Assembly (NCBI GenBank): GCA_044450785.1
Contig: JBIOJM010000174.1
Coordinates: 1-19,877 of the forward strand
Source: JBIOJM01 sp044450785
GTDB lineage: Bacteria; Planctomycetota; Planctomycetia; Isosphaerales; Isosphaeraceae
Direction: 5' to 3'
Length of the DNA stretch: 19,877 nucleotides
Positions 7,594 to 14,095 of the stretch are shown piece by piece. The notes beneath the pieces are model-generated. The model was not told the origin of the DNA and did no database searches. It saw nothing but the letters and a program-made list of their open reading frames with translations. Numbering within the stretch: position 1 is the stretch's first letter; every line of letters starts with the position of its first letter. Both the position numbers and the translations under genes were made by a program.

Positions 7594-8202
7594 TCATGGG
7601 TGTTCCACGACAGCCTGCTTTCGGGCGTCCGGCAGGTCGCTCGGGGCCGGTGTCTCGCCGCCCAGGAGGATTCCCTCCTCTCCCTCGATCCCCGGGTCTT
7701 GCCGGCAAGCGAAGGTGCAAGGGGACGAGGAGTGCTCCGGCTCGGTGAAGAATTCCACCCGCGGTTTCACCAGCGAGAGCCAATCCTGGAAACTCAGGCG
7801 GATCGCGTCCTCATGGGTGCCGGCCTGAAACACCAACTGCCGCGCGTTCGACAGCGAGGCGTCCATCAACACCGCGACGTCCCTCCAATGGCGCAGCGGG
7901 GGGATCGCCCCGGGCTCGCAGTCGGAGAAGATTCGCTCCATCTCGGCCTCGGACGCGAGACGGACCTCTCGGGCGCCGAGCAGCTTGCCCACTCGTTCGA
8001 GCAGGACACGACGGCTGGCCGGGAGGATCAGCTCGACGGGCCGGCCGTCCGCCAGGACGATCACCACCTTGGCCAGGCAGTGGCCGCTGACGTGTTCGCT
8101 CTGGGCCACCTCCTGGGCCGTGAAGGCAACGCGGTGCCGCAGTTCCTCGTAGGCCACGCCTCGCCTTTCCAACATGCTCTTGATCCAAGCGGCTGATGCC
8201 AT
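7594..8202 (-). CDS. YbaK/ProX-type aminoacyl-tRNA deacylase-like protein
   Basis: 202 residues. ATG 8202 has AGGAGGT six bases upstream, far better than the in-frame GTG at 8223. Family features: an N-terminal helix and strand (WIKSMLERRGVAYEELRH), the conserved lysine in AKVVIV (K45), LPASRRV (60-66), EMERIFSDCEPGAIPPL (87-103) and FQAGTHEDAIRLSFQDW (125-141). YbaK-fold proteins hydrolyse mischarged aminoacyl-tRNAs in trans, so a role in translation quality control fits the operon. After about residue 155 a tail of some 45 residues (PEHSSSPCTF onward) extends beyond the usual fold; its function is unknown. The gene lies 27 bases after DUF2267. Confidence 0.85.
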   Translation of the reverse strand: MASAAWIKSMLERRGVAYEELRHRVAFTAQEVAQSEHVSGHCLAKVVIVLADGRPVELILPASRRVLLERVGKLLGAREVRLASEAEMERIFSDCEPGAIPPLRHWRDVAVLMDASLSNARQLVFQAGTHEDAIRLSFQDWLSLVKPRVEFFTEPEHSSSPCTFACRQDPGIEGEEGILLGGETPAPSDLPDARKQAVVEHP

Positions 8203-8229
8203 GGTACCACCTCCTGAATCCACCGATGC

Positions 8230-8685
8230 TTACAAGGTATGACGAAACGCGCCTTCCGGCCAGAGCGAGCGGATCTGCGCGGGCAGCACCGACTTGACGT
8301 CCCCGATCTCACCCGCCGACACGTGCCTCTCGAGGACCTTGAAGACGGCCCAGGCGACACCTTCCGGGAAAATCTCCGGGTGGCCGCGCAACCCGGCGGC
8401 AATGTGGGCCAGGAAATCCTCCTTCTTGCGCTCCTTGACGGGCTTCCCGTTGGGGGTCCAGCCCTCGTAGTACAGGCCGCGGATCAGCATGGGAAGCTGG
8501 GCCCCCAGGTCGGCGGTTTCCGCCACCGTCAGCCGGTCGCGCAAAGCGTGGAGGACCGCCCCCAACGCATGGTAGGCCCGCTGGCGATCCTCCCAGCCCA
8601 GCTCCTCCATCAACTCTTTGAGCCAGGTGTTGGTCGTATGGATGGTGTTCTCGATCGGAGCAATCGCAGTGAGGGTCATCGCCAT
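8230..8685 (-). CDS. DUF2267 domain protein
   Basis: 151 residues. The frame is open far upstream, but ATG 8685 has GAGGAGG close upstream and starts just before the conserved region, so I chose it. DUF2267 covers about residues 15-140. It shows NTWLKELMEELGW, the helix pair RAYHALGAVLHALRDRLTV, then DLGAQLPMLIRGLYYEGW and a basic KERKKEDFLAHIA segment. Members are small, cytoplasmic, helical proteins of unknown activity that recur next to universal stress proteins, as here. Confidence 0.88.
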   Translation of the reverse strand: MAMTLTAIAPIENTIHTTNTWLKELMEELGWEDRQRAYHALGAVLHALRDRLTVAETADLGAQLPMLIRGLYYEGWTPNGKPVKERKKEDFLAHIAAGLRGHPEIFPEGVAWAVFKVLERHVSAGEIGDVKSVLPAQIRSLWPEGAFRHTL

Positions 8686-8732
8686 GTCCTCCTCTGGAGG
8701 TTCGGCTTTCCGCGAATTCGGAAGCGTGGTTG

Positions 8733-9677
8733 TCAAAAGACGGTCACCATTTTTTGAGTTGGTCGGTCCGAGGTCGGCGCCGACACTCGCGGGGAAGCCT
8801 TCACGATCATCACGGGGCAGTTCGCCTCGGGCAGGACAGACTCGGCCGTGTTGCCCATCACGAGGCGGCCCAGTCCCGTCCGACCGTGGGTCCCCATCAC
8901 AATCAGGTCGCACCCGACCTCCTCGGCCACGCGGACAATTTCCTCCGGCGCCATCCCCCGGCTGAACCAGGTCTCGACCGGGTATTTCAGGTCCGGCCCA
9001 TCGGTTCGCTCGCGTGCTGATTCCAGCGCATCATGGGAGTATCCCTGGTCAAGCTCCGCCGGCATCGCACCTTTCATGAAGGCATGGGAAGGGGCGACGT
9101 GGAGGAGGATCAGCCGGGCCCCGCGATCGCGGGCAAGCAAACGAGCCACGCGGAGGGCGGCCTCGGAACCGTCCGAGAAGTCCGTGGGGTGGAGGATGAC
9201 CCGAATCCCCTCGGCCTTCTTCGGGCGGACATGAGGGCGAAGGGCCAGGACCGGGCAATGGGCCCCGCGCAAGACGGCGGTGGCCACGCTCCCGGCCAGC
9301 AGCCGGCGGAGCCCCGTGCTCCCGTGCGTCCCCATGACGATCACGTCGCTCCCGATCTCGTCGGCCATGCGGAGGACCTCCGCCGGCGCGTCCCCCTCCC
9401 TCGTGTGGTACTGGATGTCGATCGGATGGCTCGGCGTGAAGACCTCGCCCAATTTCCGCTTCAAGGCTTCGTGACGGCGTTCGTCGCTTGTGGCAAAGTA
9501 CTGAACGATCGGCTGGCCGAAGTAAACCGGGTCCTCCGGCACCCAGTCCGGCTCCACGACGTGGAGGACGATCAGCCGGGTCTGGCCCTCGACGGCGAGT
9601 GAGCAGGCCGCGCGGAAGGCTTCCTGCGAATTCTCCGAGAAGTCCGCCGCGAACAAGATTGTTCGGAAGGGTTGCAT
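8733..9677 (-). CDS. Tandem universal stress protein (two UspA domains)
   Basis: 314 residues. ATG 9677 has GAGGAGA upstream; the frame is open much further, but the upstream part is arginine-rich shadow sequence. Domain 1 is at about 1-148 and domain 2 at about 157-294. Each begins with a TILFAADFS- or VILHPTDFS-type strand and ends with the ATP-binding loop G-x2-G-x9-G-S/T. Domain 1 has GTHG (116-119), nine residues, then G129-S130. Domain 2 has GTHG (262-265), nine residues, then G275-N276, so its serine/threonine is replaced by asparagine and nucleotide binding may differ. Tandem Usp proteins act in starvation, hypoxia and oxidative stress. A gap of 103 bases to the DksA-like gene is the longest in the operon. 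Confidence 0.93.
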   Translation of the reverse strand: MQPFRTILFAADFSENSQEAFRAACSLAVEGQTRLIVLHVVEPDWVPEDPVYFGQPIVQYFATSDERRHEALKRKLGEVFTPSHPIDIQYHTREGDAPAEVLRMADEIGSDVIVMGTHGSTGLRRLLAGSVATAVLRGAHCPVLALRPHVRPKKAEGIRVILHPTDFSDGSEAALRVARLLARDRGARLILLHVAPSHAFMKGAMPAELDQGYSHDALESARERTDGPDLKYPVETWFSRGMAPEEIVRVAEEVGCDLIVMGTHGRTGLGRLVMGNTAESVLPEANCPVMIVKASPRVSAPTSDRPTQKMVTVF

Positions 9678-9780
9678 GGGAGTTCTCCTCACCGACTGGA
9701 AGTTCTGGGAACGGAAGACATCGCCTCGACGACTCGGCGCCTCGGTCTCCGCGTTCCACCGTCTTGTGAATGCCGTTGGG

Positions 9781-10308
9781 TCAGCTCCGGTGGCTCGCAA
9801 ATGAGACGAAGGGACTGCCGTGGGCCCAGCCGCGTGATTCACCGAGTTCGATTTGGACGTCTCGGAGGTCCGTCTGCGCGTCGCCCTCCTCGAACGGTGT
9901 CTCATCGATGTATTCCCACCGCGTCGAGTCGGGTTCAAGCACCGCCCGGCGCCCTCCCCTCTCATTCGCTCGCTGGCAGTCGATACAGCGATTGGTGTAA
10001 GGCAGCGCATTGAGACGAGCCGCGGAAATCTTGCCGCCGCACGACTCACAACGGCCATAGACTCCAACGGCGATCCGATGCAGAGCATGCTGCACCTGGC
10101 CGAGCTCCCTGCTCTCAAGCTCGACAAGCTGAGAGCAGATCTCATCGGTCGCGGAGTCGACCGCCGCGTCGATGTTGTCCCCTACCCCGCTCACTTCCGA
10201 CGAATCCCTTCGGAAACTATCGAGGTCGTCGTCGAGCATTCTACGCACGGCGTCACGTCGCGCGATCAACCGAGCGGTCAATCGTCGCAAGGCATGTTTA
10301 TGGTCCAT
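9781..10308 (-). CDS. DksA/TraR-family zinc-finger protein
   Basis: 175 residues. ATG 10308 has a strong AGGAGGT upstream. The N-terminal coiled-coil helix (about 1-75) carries D44-N-I-D47-A-A49, matching the DxxDxA motif at the tip of the DksA coiled coil that reaches the RNA polymerase active site. The C4 zinc finger is C87-x2-C90...C108-x2-C111 (GRCESCGGKI, NRCIDCQ). A C-terminal tail of about 60 residues (VLEPDSTRWEYIDETPF onward) is longer than in typical DksA and is acidic. Known members modify transcription together with ppGpp; the retained tip motif makes this plausible here. Second gene of the stress operon. Confidence 0.9.
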   Translation of the reverse strand: MDHKHALRRLTARLIARRDAVRRMLDDDLDSFRRDSSEVSGVGDNIDAAVDSATDEICSQLVELESRELGQVQHALHRIAVGVYGRCESCGGKISAARLNALPYTNRCIDCQRANERGGRRAVLEPDSTRWEYIDETPFEEGDAQTDLRDVQIELGESRGWAHGSPFVSFASHRS

Positions 10309-10337
10309 TCTACACCTCCTCATGTACATCATCGCGG

Positions 10338-11063
10338 CTAAAAGGTGGTCGGGATGGGGCCGACGGTGTTGGTTCGCGACGGATCACGATGGGCACGGGA
10401 GTCGGCGCTCAGGTGCCGCAGGAACCAGTGCTCCGCGAGGCGCGCGACCTCCTCGAGGGCTCCCGCCTCGGGAAAGAGATGGGTGGCCCCGGGGATGACA
10501 ACCAGCTCCTTCGCGCAACGCAGCAGCGTCAGTGCCTGCCGGTTCAGCTCGAGGACGTCCTCGTCGCGGCTGCCGACGATCAGCAGGGTGGGGGCGACGA
10601 CGTCCTGCAAGGCGTCCCGCGCCAGGTCGGGCCGGCCGCCTCGAGAGACGACCGCGCCGACTGGTTCCGGATGACGAGCCGCGGCCACCAAGGCCGCCGC
10701 GGCGCCGGTGCTGGCGCCGAAGTAGCCCAGCCGGAGGCCGCGCGTCTCAGGGTCCAGCCCCAGCCAATCCGCCGCGGCACCGAGCCTGTTCGCCAGGAGC
10801 TCGATATCGAAGACCTTCCGCCTGTCGTCGGCCTCATCCTCCTCGAGCAGGTCGATCAGCAGCGTCCCGAGCCCGGCGTCTTCCAGCGCCTGAGCGACGA
10901 ACTGGTTGCGGGGGCTGAACCGGCCGCTTCCGCTGCCATGGGCGAACGCGACGATCCCTTGGGGCTCGCGCGCGATCCTCAGGATCCCCCTCACCATCCG
11001 TGTCCCGGCCGGGATCTCCACCGACCGCTCGCGCGATCCAGAGTTTGTATTGTGCGTCGTCAT
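10338..11063 (-). CDS. Dienelactone hydrolase-type alpha/beta hydrolase
   Basis: 241 residues, ATG 11063. The upstream GGAG is 11 bases away, so the ribosome site is weak. The alpha/beta hydrolase triad is visible: nucleophile S118 in GASTG (116-120), acid D167 or D169 in VGSRDEDV, and H195 in PGATHLF. The oxyanion region FAHGSGSGRFSPRN (40-53) is typical of this dienelactone-hydrolase-like subgroup. Related proteins are often fused to the phosphoribosyltransferase found here at the other end of the operon. The substrate is unknown. It is the first gene of the operon, with a 5' leader of about 245 nt that contains the structured element at 11225-11307. Confidence 0.88.
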   Translation of the reverse strand: MTTHNTNSGSRERSVEIPAGTRMVRGILRIAREPQGIVAFAHGSGSGRFSPRNQFVAQALEDAGLGTLLIDLLEEDEADDRRKVFDIELLANRLGAAADWLGLDPETRGLRLGYFGASTGAAAALVAAARHPEPVGAVVSRGGRPDLARDALQDVVAPTLLIVGSRDEDVLELNRQALTLLRCAKELVVIPGATHLFPEAGALEEVARLAEHWFLRHLSADSRAHRDPSRTNTVGPIPTTF

Positions 11064-11224
11064 CGGATGTACCGCTCCGCTAATGGAAACATGCCCGTAT
11101 CTCCAGGAAACCCGAGGGAAATCAAACCCTCAAGACGCCCTGAATTGCGGCAGCCATTACCGCGGGTTTGAGATCATCCGTCGCGAGATGGTCCCTGGTG
11201 CCCGACCGTGAGACGGCTAGGGGC
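11064..11224 (-). other. Untranslated leader between the RNA element and the stress operon
   Basis: About 160 bases with no gene. It would be the 5' untranslated region of the stress operon if transcription reads through the terminator at 11225-11262. I see no second clear sigma70 promoter in it, though an alternative-sigma promoter would not be recognised by eye. Confidence 0.4.
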
Positions 11225-11307
11225 AAAAAAAAACCCCACCCGTACAGTAATGCACGGCGGGGCCGCCATAGCCGGAAAGTCGAATTGCCGTTCATGAGCA
11301 ACTTGAC
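11225..11307 (-). ncRNA. Structured leader or small RNA, copy 1, with terminator
   Basis: From a predicted start near 11307 the minus-strand transcript has three structures. P1 (11284-11302) is a hairpin RTTGCT...GGCAAT. P2 (11256-11267) is GGCG-GCCC-CGCC. A Rho-independent terminator (11234-11262) pairs CCCCGCCGTGCA with its complement and ends in nine T (11225-11233). P2 and the terminator share bases and exclude each other, as in an attenuator. Copy 2 has the same order, and the P2 stem shows a compensatory change (GGCG/CGCC against GGTG/CACC). The conserved box GGCTATGG lies just before P2. No known riboswitch class is recognised. It could be an attenuator of the stress operon or a free-standing small RNA of about 83 nt. 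Confidence 0.62.
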
Positions 11308-11313
11308 ACGTGC

Positions 11314-11356
11314 AGATTACTCCCGTCGCACTCTGATGTCAAGGACTTTTTTTTTT
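11314..11356 (-). promoter_or_regulatory. Strong sigma70-like promoter for RNA copy 1, with A-tract
   Basis: On the minus strand: TTGACA (11337-11342), a 17-base spacer, then TAATCT (11314-11319). The -35 is perfect and the -10 matches five of six. A run of ten A (11347-11356) directly upstream resembles an UP element. Transcription would start near 11307 and enter the structured element. Confidence 0.7.
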
Positions 11357-11416
11357 CGAGATTTGAAAATGGGTCCGAGCCGACTTTTCCATCGCTCGAG
11401 GTCGGCGATCCTCTTC

Positions 11417-11668
11417 TCAAGAACGGTCTCGCTCCGCAAAGGCCCGCACGTCCGCGATCGCCTGCTGAATGATCTGCCGGCGATAGTCGCTGGGCGCATT
11501 GTCAAGGGTCGACGACAGGAGCTCGGCCAGACGCACGGCGGCATCCTTGGGCGAGCTCCCCTCACCATGAACCTCGGGAAAATCCCGATGGTGGGCACAC
11601 AAACCATGGGCCGAGGCGTGCTTGTATTCCTCGGGAACGACGATGACTTGACTCGGGTTGGACGTCAT
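11417..11668 (-). CDS. Small hypothetical protein, 83 residues
   Basis: ATG 11668 with AAGGAG seven bases upstream, which makes the gene credible. No family is recognised with confidence. The sequence has a short N-terminal strand (SQVIVVPEEY), a segment with several histidines and one cysteine (HASAHGLCAHHRDFPEVHGE, 17-36), then two helices, the second being RRQIIQQAIADVRAFAER. The pattern DFPEVHGEGSSPKDAAVRLAELL is loosely like the strand-turn-helix of HicB-type antitoxins, but no toxin partner is adjacent. It has its own promoter and leader (11719-11835), homologous to that of the stress operon, so it is probably part of the same response. Confidence 0.72.
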   Translation of the reverse strand: MTSNPSQVIVVPEEYKHASAHGLCAHHRDFPEVHGEGSSPKDAAVRLAELLSSTLDNAPSDYRRQIIQQAIADVRAFAERDRS

Positions 11669-11718
11669 GGCGAGGCTCCTTCTCTCTTGGCCGGTTGTCC
11701 ATTCCGGCCGGCGCGCGC

Positions 11719-11800
11719 AAAAAAAAACCCATCCTTGCGAAACGAGTCACGCGGTGGGGCCACCATAGCCATCTTCTCATCGCCCGTCGCGAGCAATGAC
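11719..11800 (-). ncRNA. Structured leader or small RNA, copy 2, with terminator
   Basis: Homologous to copy 1. P1 is at 11779-11797 (ATTGCTC...GGGCGAT, with wobble pairs). P2 is at 11753-11764 (GGTG-GCCC-CACC). The terminator is at 11728-11757, with CCCACC and GCG pairing to CGC and GGATGGG, followed by nine T (11719-11727). The GGCTATGG box precedes P2. Stem sequences differ from copy 1 while pairing is kept, which argues for a selected RNA structure. The T tract ends 50 bases before the start of the 83-residue gene, so read-through would express that gene. Confidence 0.62.
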
Positions 11801-11806
11801 AGCTTC

Positions 11807-11835
11807 AAGGTATCGCGATAGACCACCAGAGTCAA
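11807..11835 (-). promoter_or_regulatory. Sigma70-like promoter for RNA copy 2
   Basis: On the minus strand: TTGACT (11830-11835), 17-base spacer, TACCTT (11807-11812). The -10 is weak, but the distance from -10 to the GGCTATGG box (36 bases) nearly equals that of copy 1 (40 bases), which supports the placement. Confidence 0.5.
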
Positions 11836-11874
11836 GCATCGCTGGTTGGAATACGCGCGAGCCAGCGGGAAAAG

Positions 11875-11889
11875 AACAGGGGCCCTGTT
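11875..11889. promoter_or_regulatory. Perfect 15-base palindrome, candidate operator
   Basis: AACAGGG, one central base, CCCTGTT: seven-base arms without mismatch. It lies about 40 bases upstream of the copy 2 promoter and in the divergent gap before the plus-strand exporter operon, a natural place for a dimeric regulator. No regulator family is recognised from the site. Confidence 0.35.
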
Positions 11890-11950
11890 GTCGGTGAATC
11901 TCGATGGACGGGCCTGACGATGACATTTCCGTGCCTCAAGATGGAGGGGA

Positions 11951-11979
11951 TTGACGGGCTGGCGCGTTGTCCGTAGGCT
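11951..11979 (+). promoter_or_regulatory. Weak candidate promoter for the exporter operon
   Basis: TTGACG (11951-11956), 17-base spacer, TAGGCT (11974-11979), followed by about 220 bases without a gene before the first start at 12200. The -35 is good and the -10 is poor. In GC-rich DNA such matches arise by chance, so this is tentative. Confidence 0.28.
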
Positions 11980-12199
11980 GCAGGTATCCTTCCTCATGGC
12001 GGGGACGTGGATTCTGCCCAGCGTGGTCCCGTCCTGCGAATCACCGCACGACGGTTCTTTCTGCGCTTCGCGCTGCTGGTGTCCGATGACCGGACCTCCG
12101 AGACCTATCCGTCTCGGCCCGTGTTCGCGCGGTGATGGCTGCCGCGTCCCAGGCACCGCTGATGGCCTTGCCGTCACGAGACCAAGAGGTCTCCATCCC

Positions 12200-12844
12200 A
12201 TGAGAAACCGATGGACGTTCCGGGCCGACCTGGACGACTGCATACTGGAAGACCGTCTGCTGCCGGTCGTGTCCAATCTGGGGTTGATCGTCTTGACCAC
12301 GGGTGGGTATGTCATGGTGATCCCCTATCCGGGTGCTTACGTCTCTACTTCCGTCGCTCAGATGTTCGGCAACGGTGGCCCGAGTACGGCCCCTGGCGTG
12401 AGCGGTACCCTCGTGTCCACGTCGTTCTTCATGACCGGCACAAGCGGCATTTCCAGTGTCCAGCCCGGCAACATCACCGGTTTCCCCAGCCCGGGTGTCT
12501 CGGGGGTTACCAGCTCGACCGGAGGTGGGAGTCCGACGATTCTCGTCGGCTCGGGCGCGAACGAGGCGACAGGCCCGAGCATCCCGGTCGTCAGCCGCGC
12601 CACGATCACCAACGGCGCGCTCAACCCACCCCCCGTCATCGGGGTCCAGTCGACCGGGCAGAGCTCTCCCATCCTCCCCGCGGGCCAGAGCTATCGTAGC
12701 CCTGCTCCCATGCCCCCTTTCGGGGTCGGGCTCCCAAACGGACAGACCAGCCCTCCTCCGAGCATCAGTCCTGGCACTCCTTACTCGCCGAACCCTCAGA
12801 ACGTCGGACCGCCAGTCTTGCCGTTTGTCCCCAAAGGGAGATGA
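12200..12844 (+). CDS. Proline/glycine/serine-rich protein with planctomycete LEDR motif
   Basis: 214 residues. ATG 12200 with AAGAGGT upstream; the frame is open further 5', but the upstream part is cysteine- and arginine-rich shadow sequence. Residues 12-22 (DDCILEDRLLP) contain the LEDR-x-x-P signature that many large or exported planctomycete proteins carry near the N-terminus. A hydrophobic stretch follows (VVSNLGLIVLTTGGYVMVI). From about residue 50 the chain is low complexity, rich in S, G, T and P, and ends in a proline-rich tail (PPVLPFVPKGR), suggesting a disordered extracytoplasmic protein. Only one base separates its stop from the permease start, so it is probably cotranslated with the exporter. 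Function unknown. Confidence 0.72.
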   Translation: MRNRWTFRADLDDCILEDRLLPVVSNLGLIVLTTGGYVMVIPYPGAYVSTSVAQMFGNGGPSTAPGVSGTLVSTSFFMTGTSGISSVQPGNITGFPSPGVSGVTSSTGGGSPTILVGSGANEATGPSIPVVSRATITNGALNPPPVIGVQSTGQSSPILPAGQSYRSPAPMPPFGVGLPNGQTSPPPSISPGTPYSPNPQNVGPPVLPFVPKGR

Positions 12845-12845
12845 C

Positions 12846-14039
12846 ATGGGTTGGGTCGCACTCAAGATGATGACCGGGGATAAAGCTAAGTTTTCCGGCA
12901 TCGTGCTTGGTCTGACCTTCGCCGCCCTCTTGATCACCCAGCAGGGTTCGATCTTCTGCGGCCTGATGCTGCGCACCGCCGCACAGATTTCCGACATCAG
13001 CGGGGCGGACTTCTGGGTCATGGACGCCAACGTCAACTATGTTGATGACGTCAAGCCGATGATCGAGGACAACCTGTACCGAGTGCGCGGGGTCGAGGGA
13101 GTCCATTGGGCCGTGCCGCTTTACAAGGGTTCGGCGCGGGCCAAGCTGACCTTCCGCGATCGGGTGACGGACAAGCCCCGCGAGGTCATCGAGCAGGTGA
13201 TCCTGCTCGGCCTGGATGACGTATCGTTGGTGGGGATCCCCAGACATCTCCACGTCGGCCACCCCGCAGATCTCTGGAAATCCGACGCCGTCATCGTCGA
13301 CAAGGTTGGGCTGCGCAAGCTCTTCCCCGGCCAGGGAGGAGAGTTTGCCACGACCGATCAAGAGCTCAAGTGGTTCCTCGGCCGCGAGCTGGAGATGAAC
13401 GACCGCCGCGCCGTCATCGTCGGGATCTGCGAGACGACCCGGACCTTCCAGTCCAATGCCGTGGTCTACACAACCTATTCCCGCGCCAAGCAATTCGCTC
13501 CTCAAGAGCGGAAAATCCTATCCTACATCCTCGCCAAGGCCGAGCCGGGCTGGAATCCGTCCGACGTCGAGCGGAAGATCACTCTGCGCACCGGCCTGAA
13601 GGCCAAGACAAGCGCGGAGTTCAAGTGGATGACGATGGAGTACTACTTGAGATATACGGGGATACCCATCAATGTCGGTATCACGACGCTCTTGGGATTC
13701 TTGGTCGGCACCGCCATCGCGGGGCAGACCTTCTATAACTTCACGCTCGAGAACCTCCGGCAGTTTGGCACGCTCAAGGCGATGGGCCTGACGAACGAGC
13801 GCGTCGCCATGATGATCGTGCTCCAGGCCACGGTCGTCGGCCTGCTCGGCTACGGCCTGGGAGTCGGCCTGGCCGGAGTTTTTGGACTCCTGGTCCGTGG
13901 CACGGAGCTGGCCTTCTTCACACCCTGGCAACTCTTGCCGATCACGGGTGGAGCGGTCATTCTGATCTGCATCCTGTCCAGCATCTGGAGCTTGCAGCGC
14001 GTGATCCAGCTTGAGCCCGCAGTCGTATTCCGGAACTGA
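12846..14039 (+). CDS. DevC/FtsX-type ABC transporter permease
   Basis: 397 residues. ATG 12846 has AGGGAG upstream; the longer open frame 5' of it overlaps the previous gene and is shadow. Topology is that of the MacB/FtsX/DevC class. One transmembrane segment lies at about 16-36 (FSGIVLGLTFAALLI). A large periplasmic domain spans about 45-270. Three C-terminal segments lie at about 275-297, 321-350 and 362-384. The cytoplasmic loop FGTLKAMGLTNERV before the third segment matches the family's coupling loop, and the end LEPAVVFRN is typical. Such permeases pair with an ATPase and an adaptor to export lipids, peptides or siderophores. The adaptor follows, but no ATPase is in the window. Confidence 0.9.
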   Translation: MGWVALKMMTGDKAKFSGIVLGLTFAALLITQQGSIFCGLMLRTAAQISDISGADFWVMDANVNYVDDVKPMIEDNLYRVRGVEGVHWAVPLYKGSARAKLTFRDRVTDKPREVIEQVILLGLDDVSLVGIPRHLHVGHPADLWKSDAVIVDKVGLRKLFPGQGGEFATTDQELKWFLGRELEMNDRRAVIVGICETTRTFQSNAVVYTTYSRAKQFAPQERKILSYILAKAEPGWNPSDVERKITLRTGLKAKTSAEFKWMTMEYYLRYTGIPINVGITTLLGFLVGTAIAGQTFYNFTLENLRQFGTLKAMGLTNERVAMMIVLQATVVGLLGYGLGVGLAGVFGLLVRGTELAFFTPWQLLPITGGAVILICILSSIWSLQRVIQLEPAVVFRN

Positions 14040-14055
14040 CGGCGACTCGATAAGG

Positions 14056-14086
14056 GACCCTCTCAACGACTTGGTTTGAAAGGGTC
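14056..14086 (+). promoter_or_regulatory. Intercistronic hairpin next to the adaptor start
   Basis: GACCCTCTCAA (14056-14066) pairs with TTGAAAGGGTC (14076-14086) with one mismatch in 11. The 3' arm holds GAAAGGG, the only ribosome-site-like sequence before the adaptor ATG at 14096. Folding would therefore hide it and could set the permease-to-adaptor ratio. There is no T tract, so it is not a Rho-independent terminator. Confidence 0.5.
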
Positions 14087-14095
14087 TGAGCCCAC

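Noticed and set aside
8733..10145. A 470-codon open frame for the Usp gene
   Set aside because: The first 156 codons are arginine/serine-rich antisense-type sequence with no domain and overlap the DksA-like gene. A good ribosome site and the Usp start are at 9677.
11562..11780. Tryptophan-rich leader peptide (MRRWLWWPHR) over RNA copy 2
   Set aside because: Tempting as a trp-type attenuator, but there is no ribosome site, the frame continues well past the terminator, and copy 1 does not keep the tryptophan run. Conserved RNA pairing explains the similarity better.
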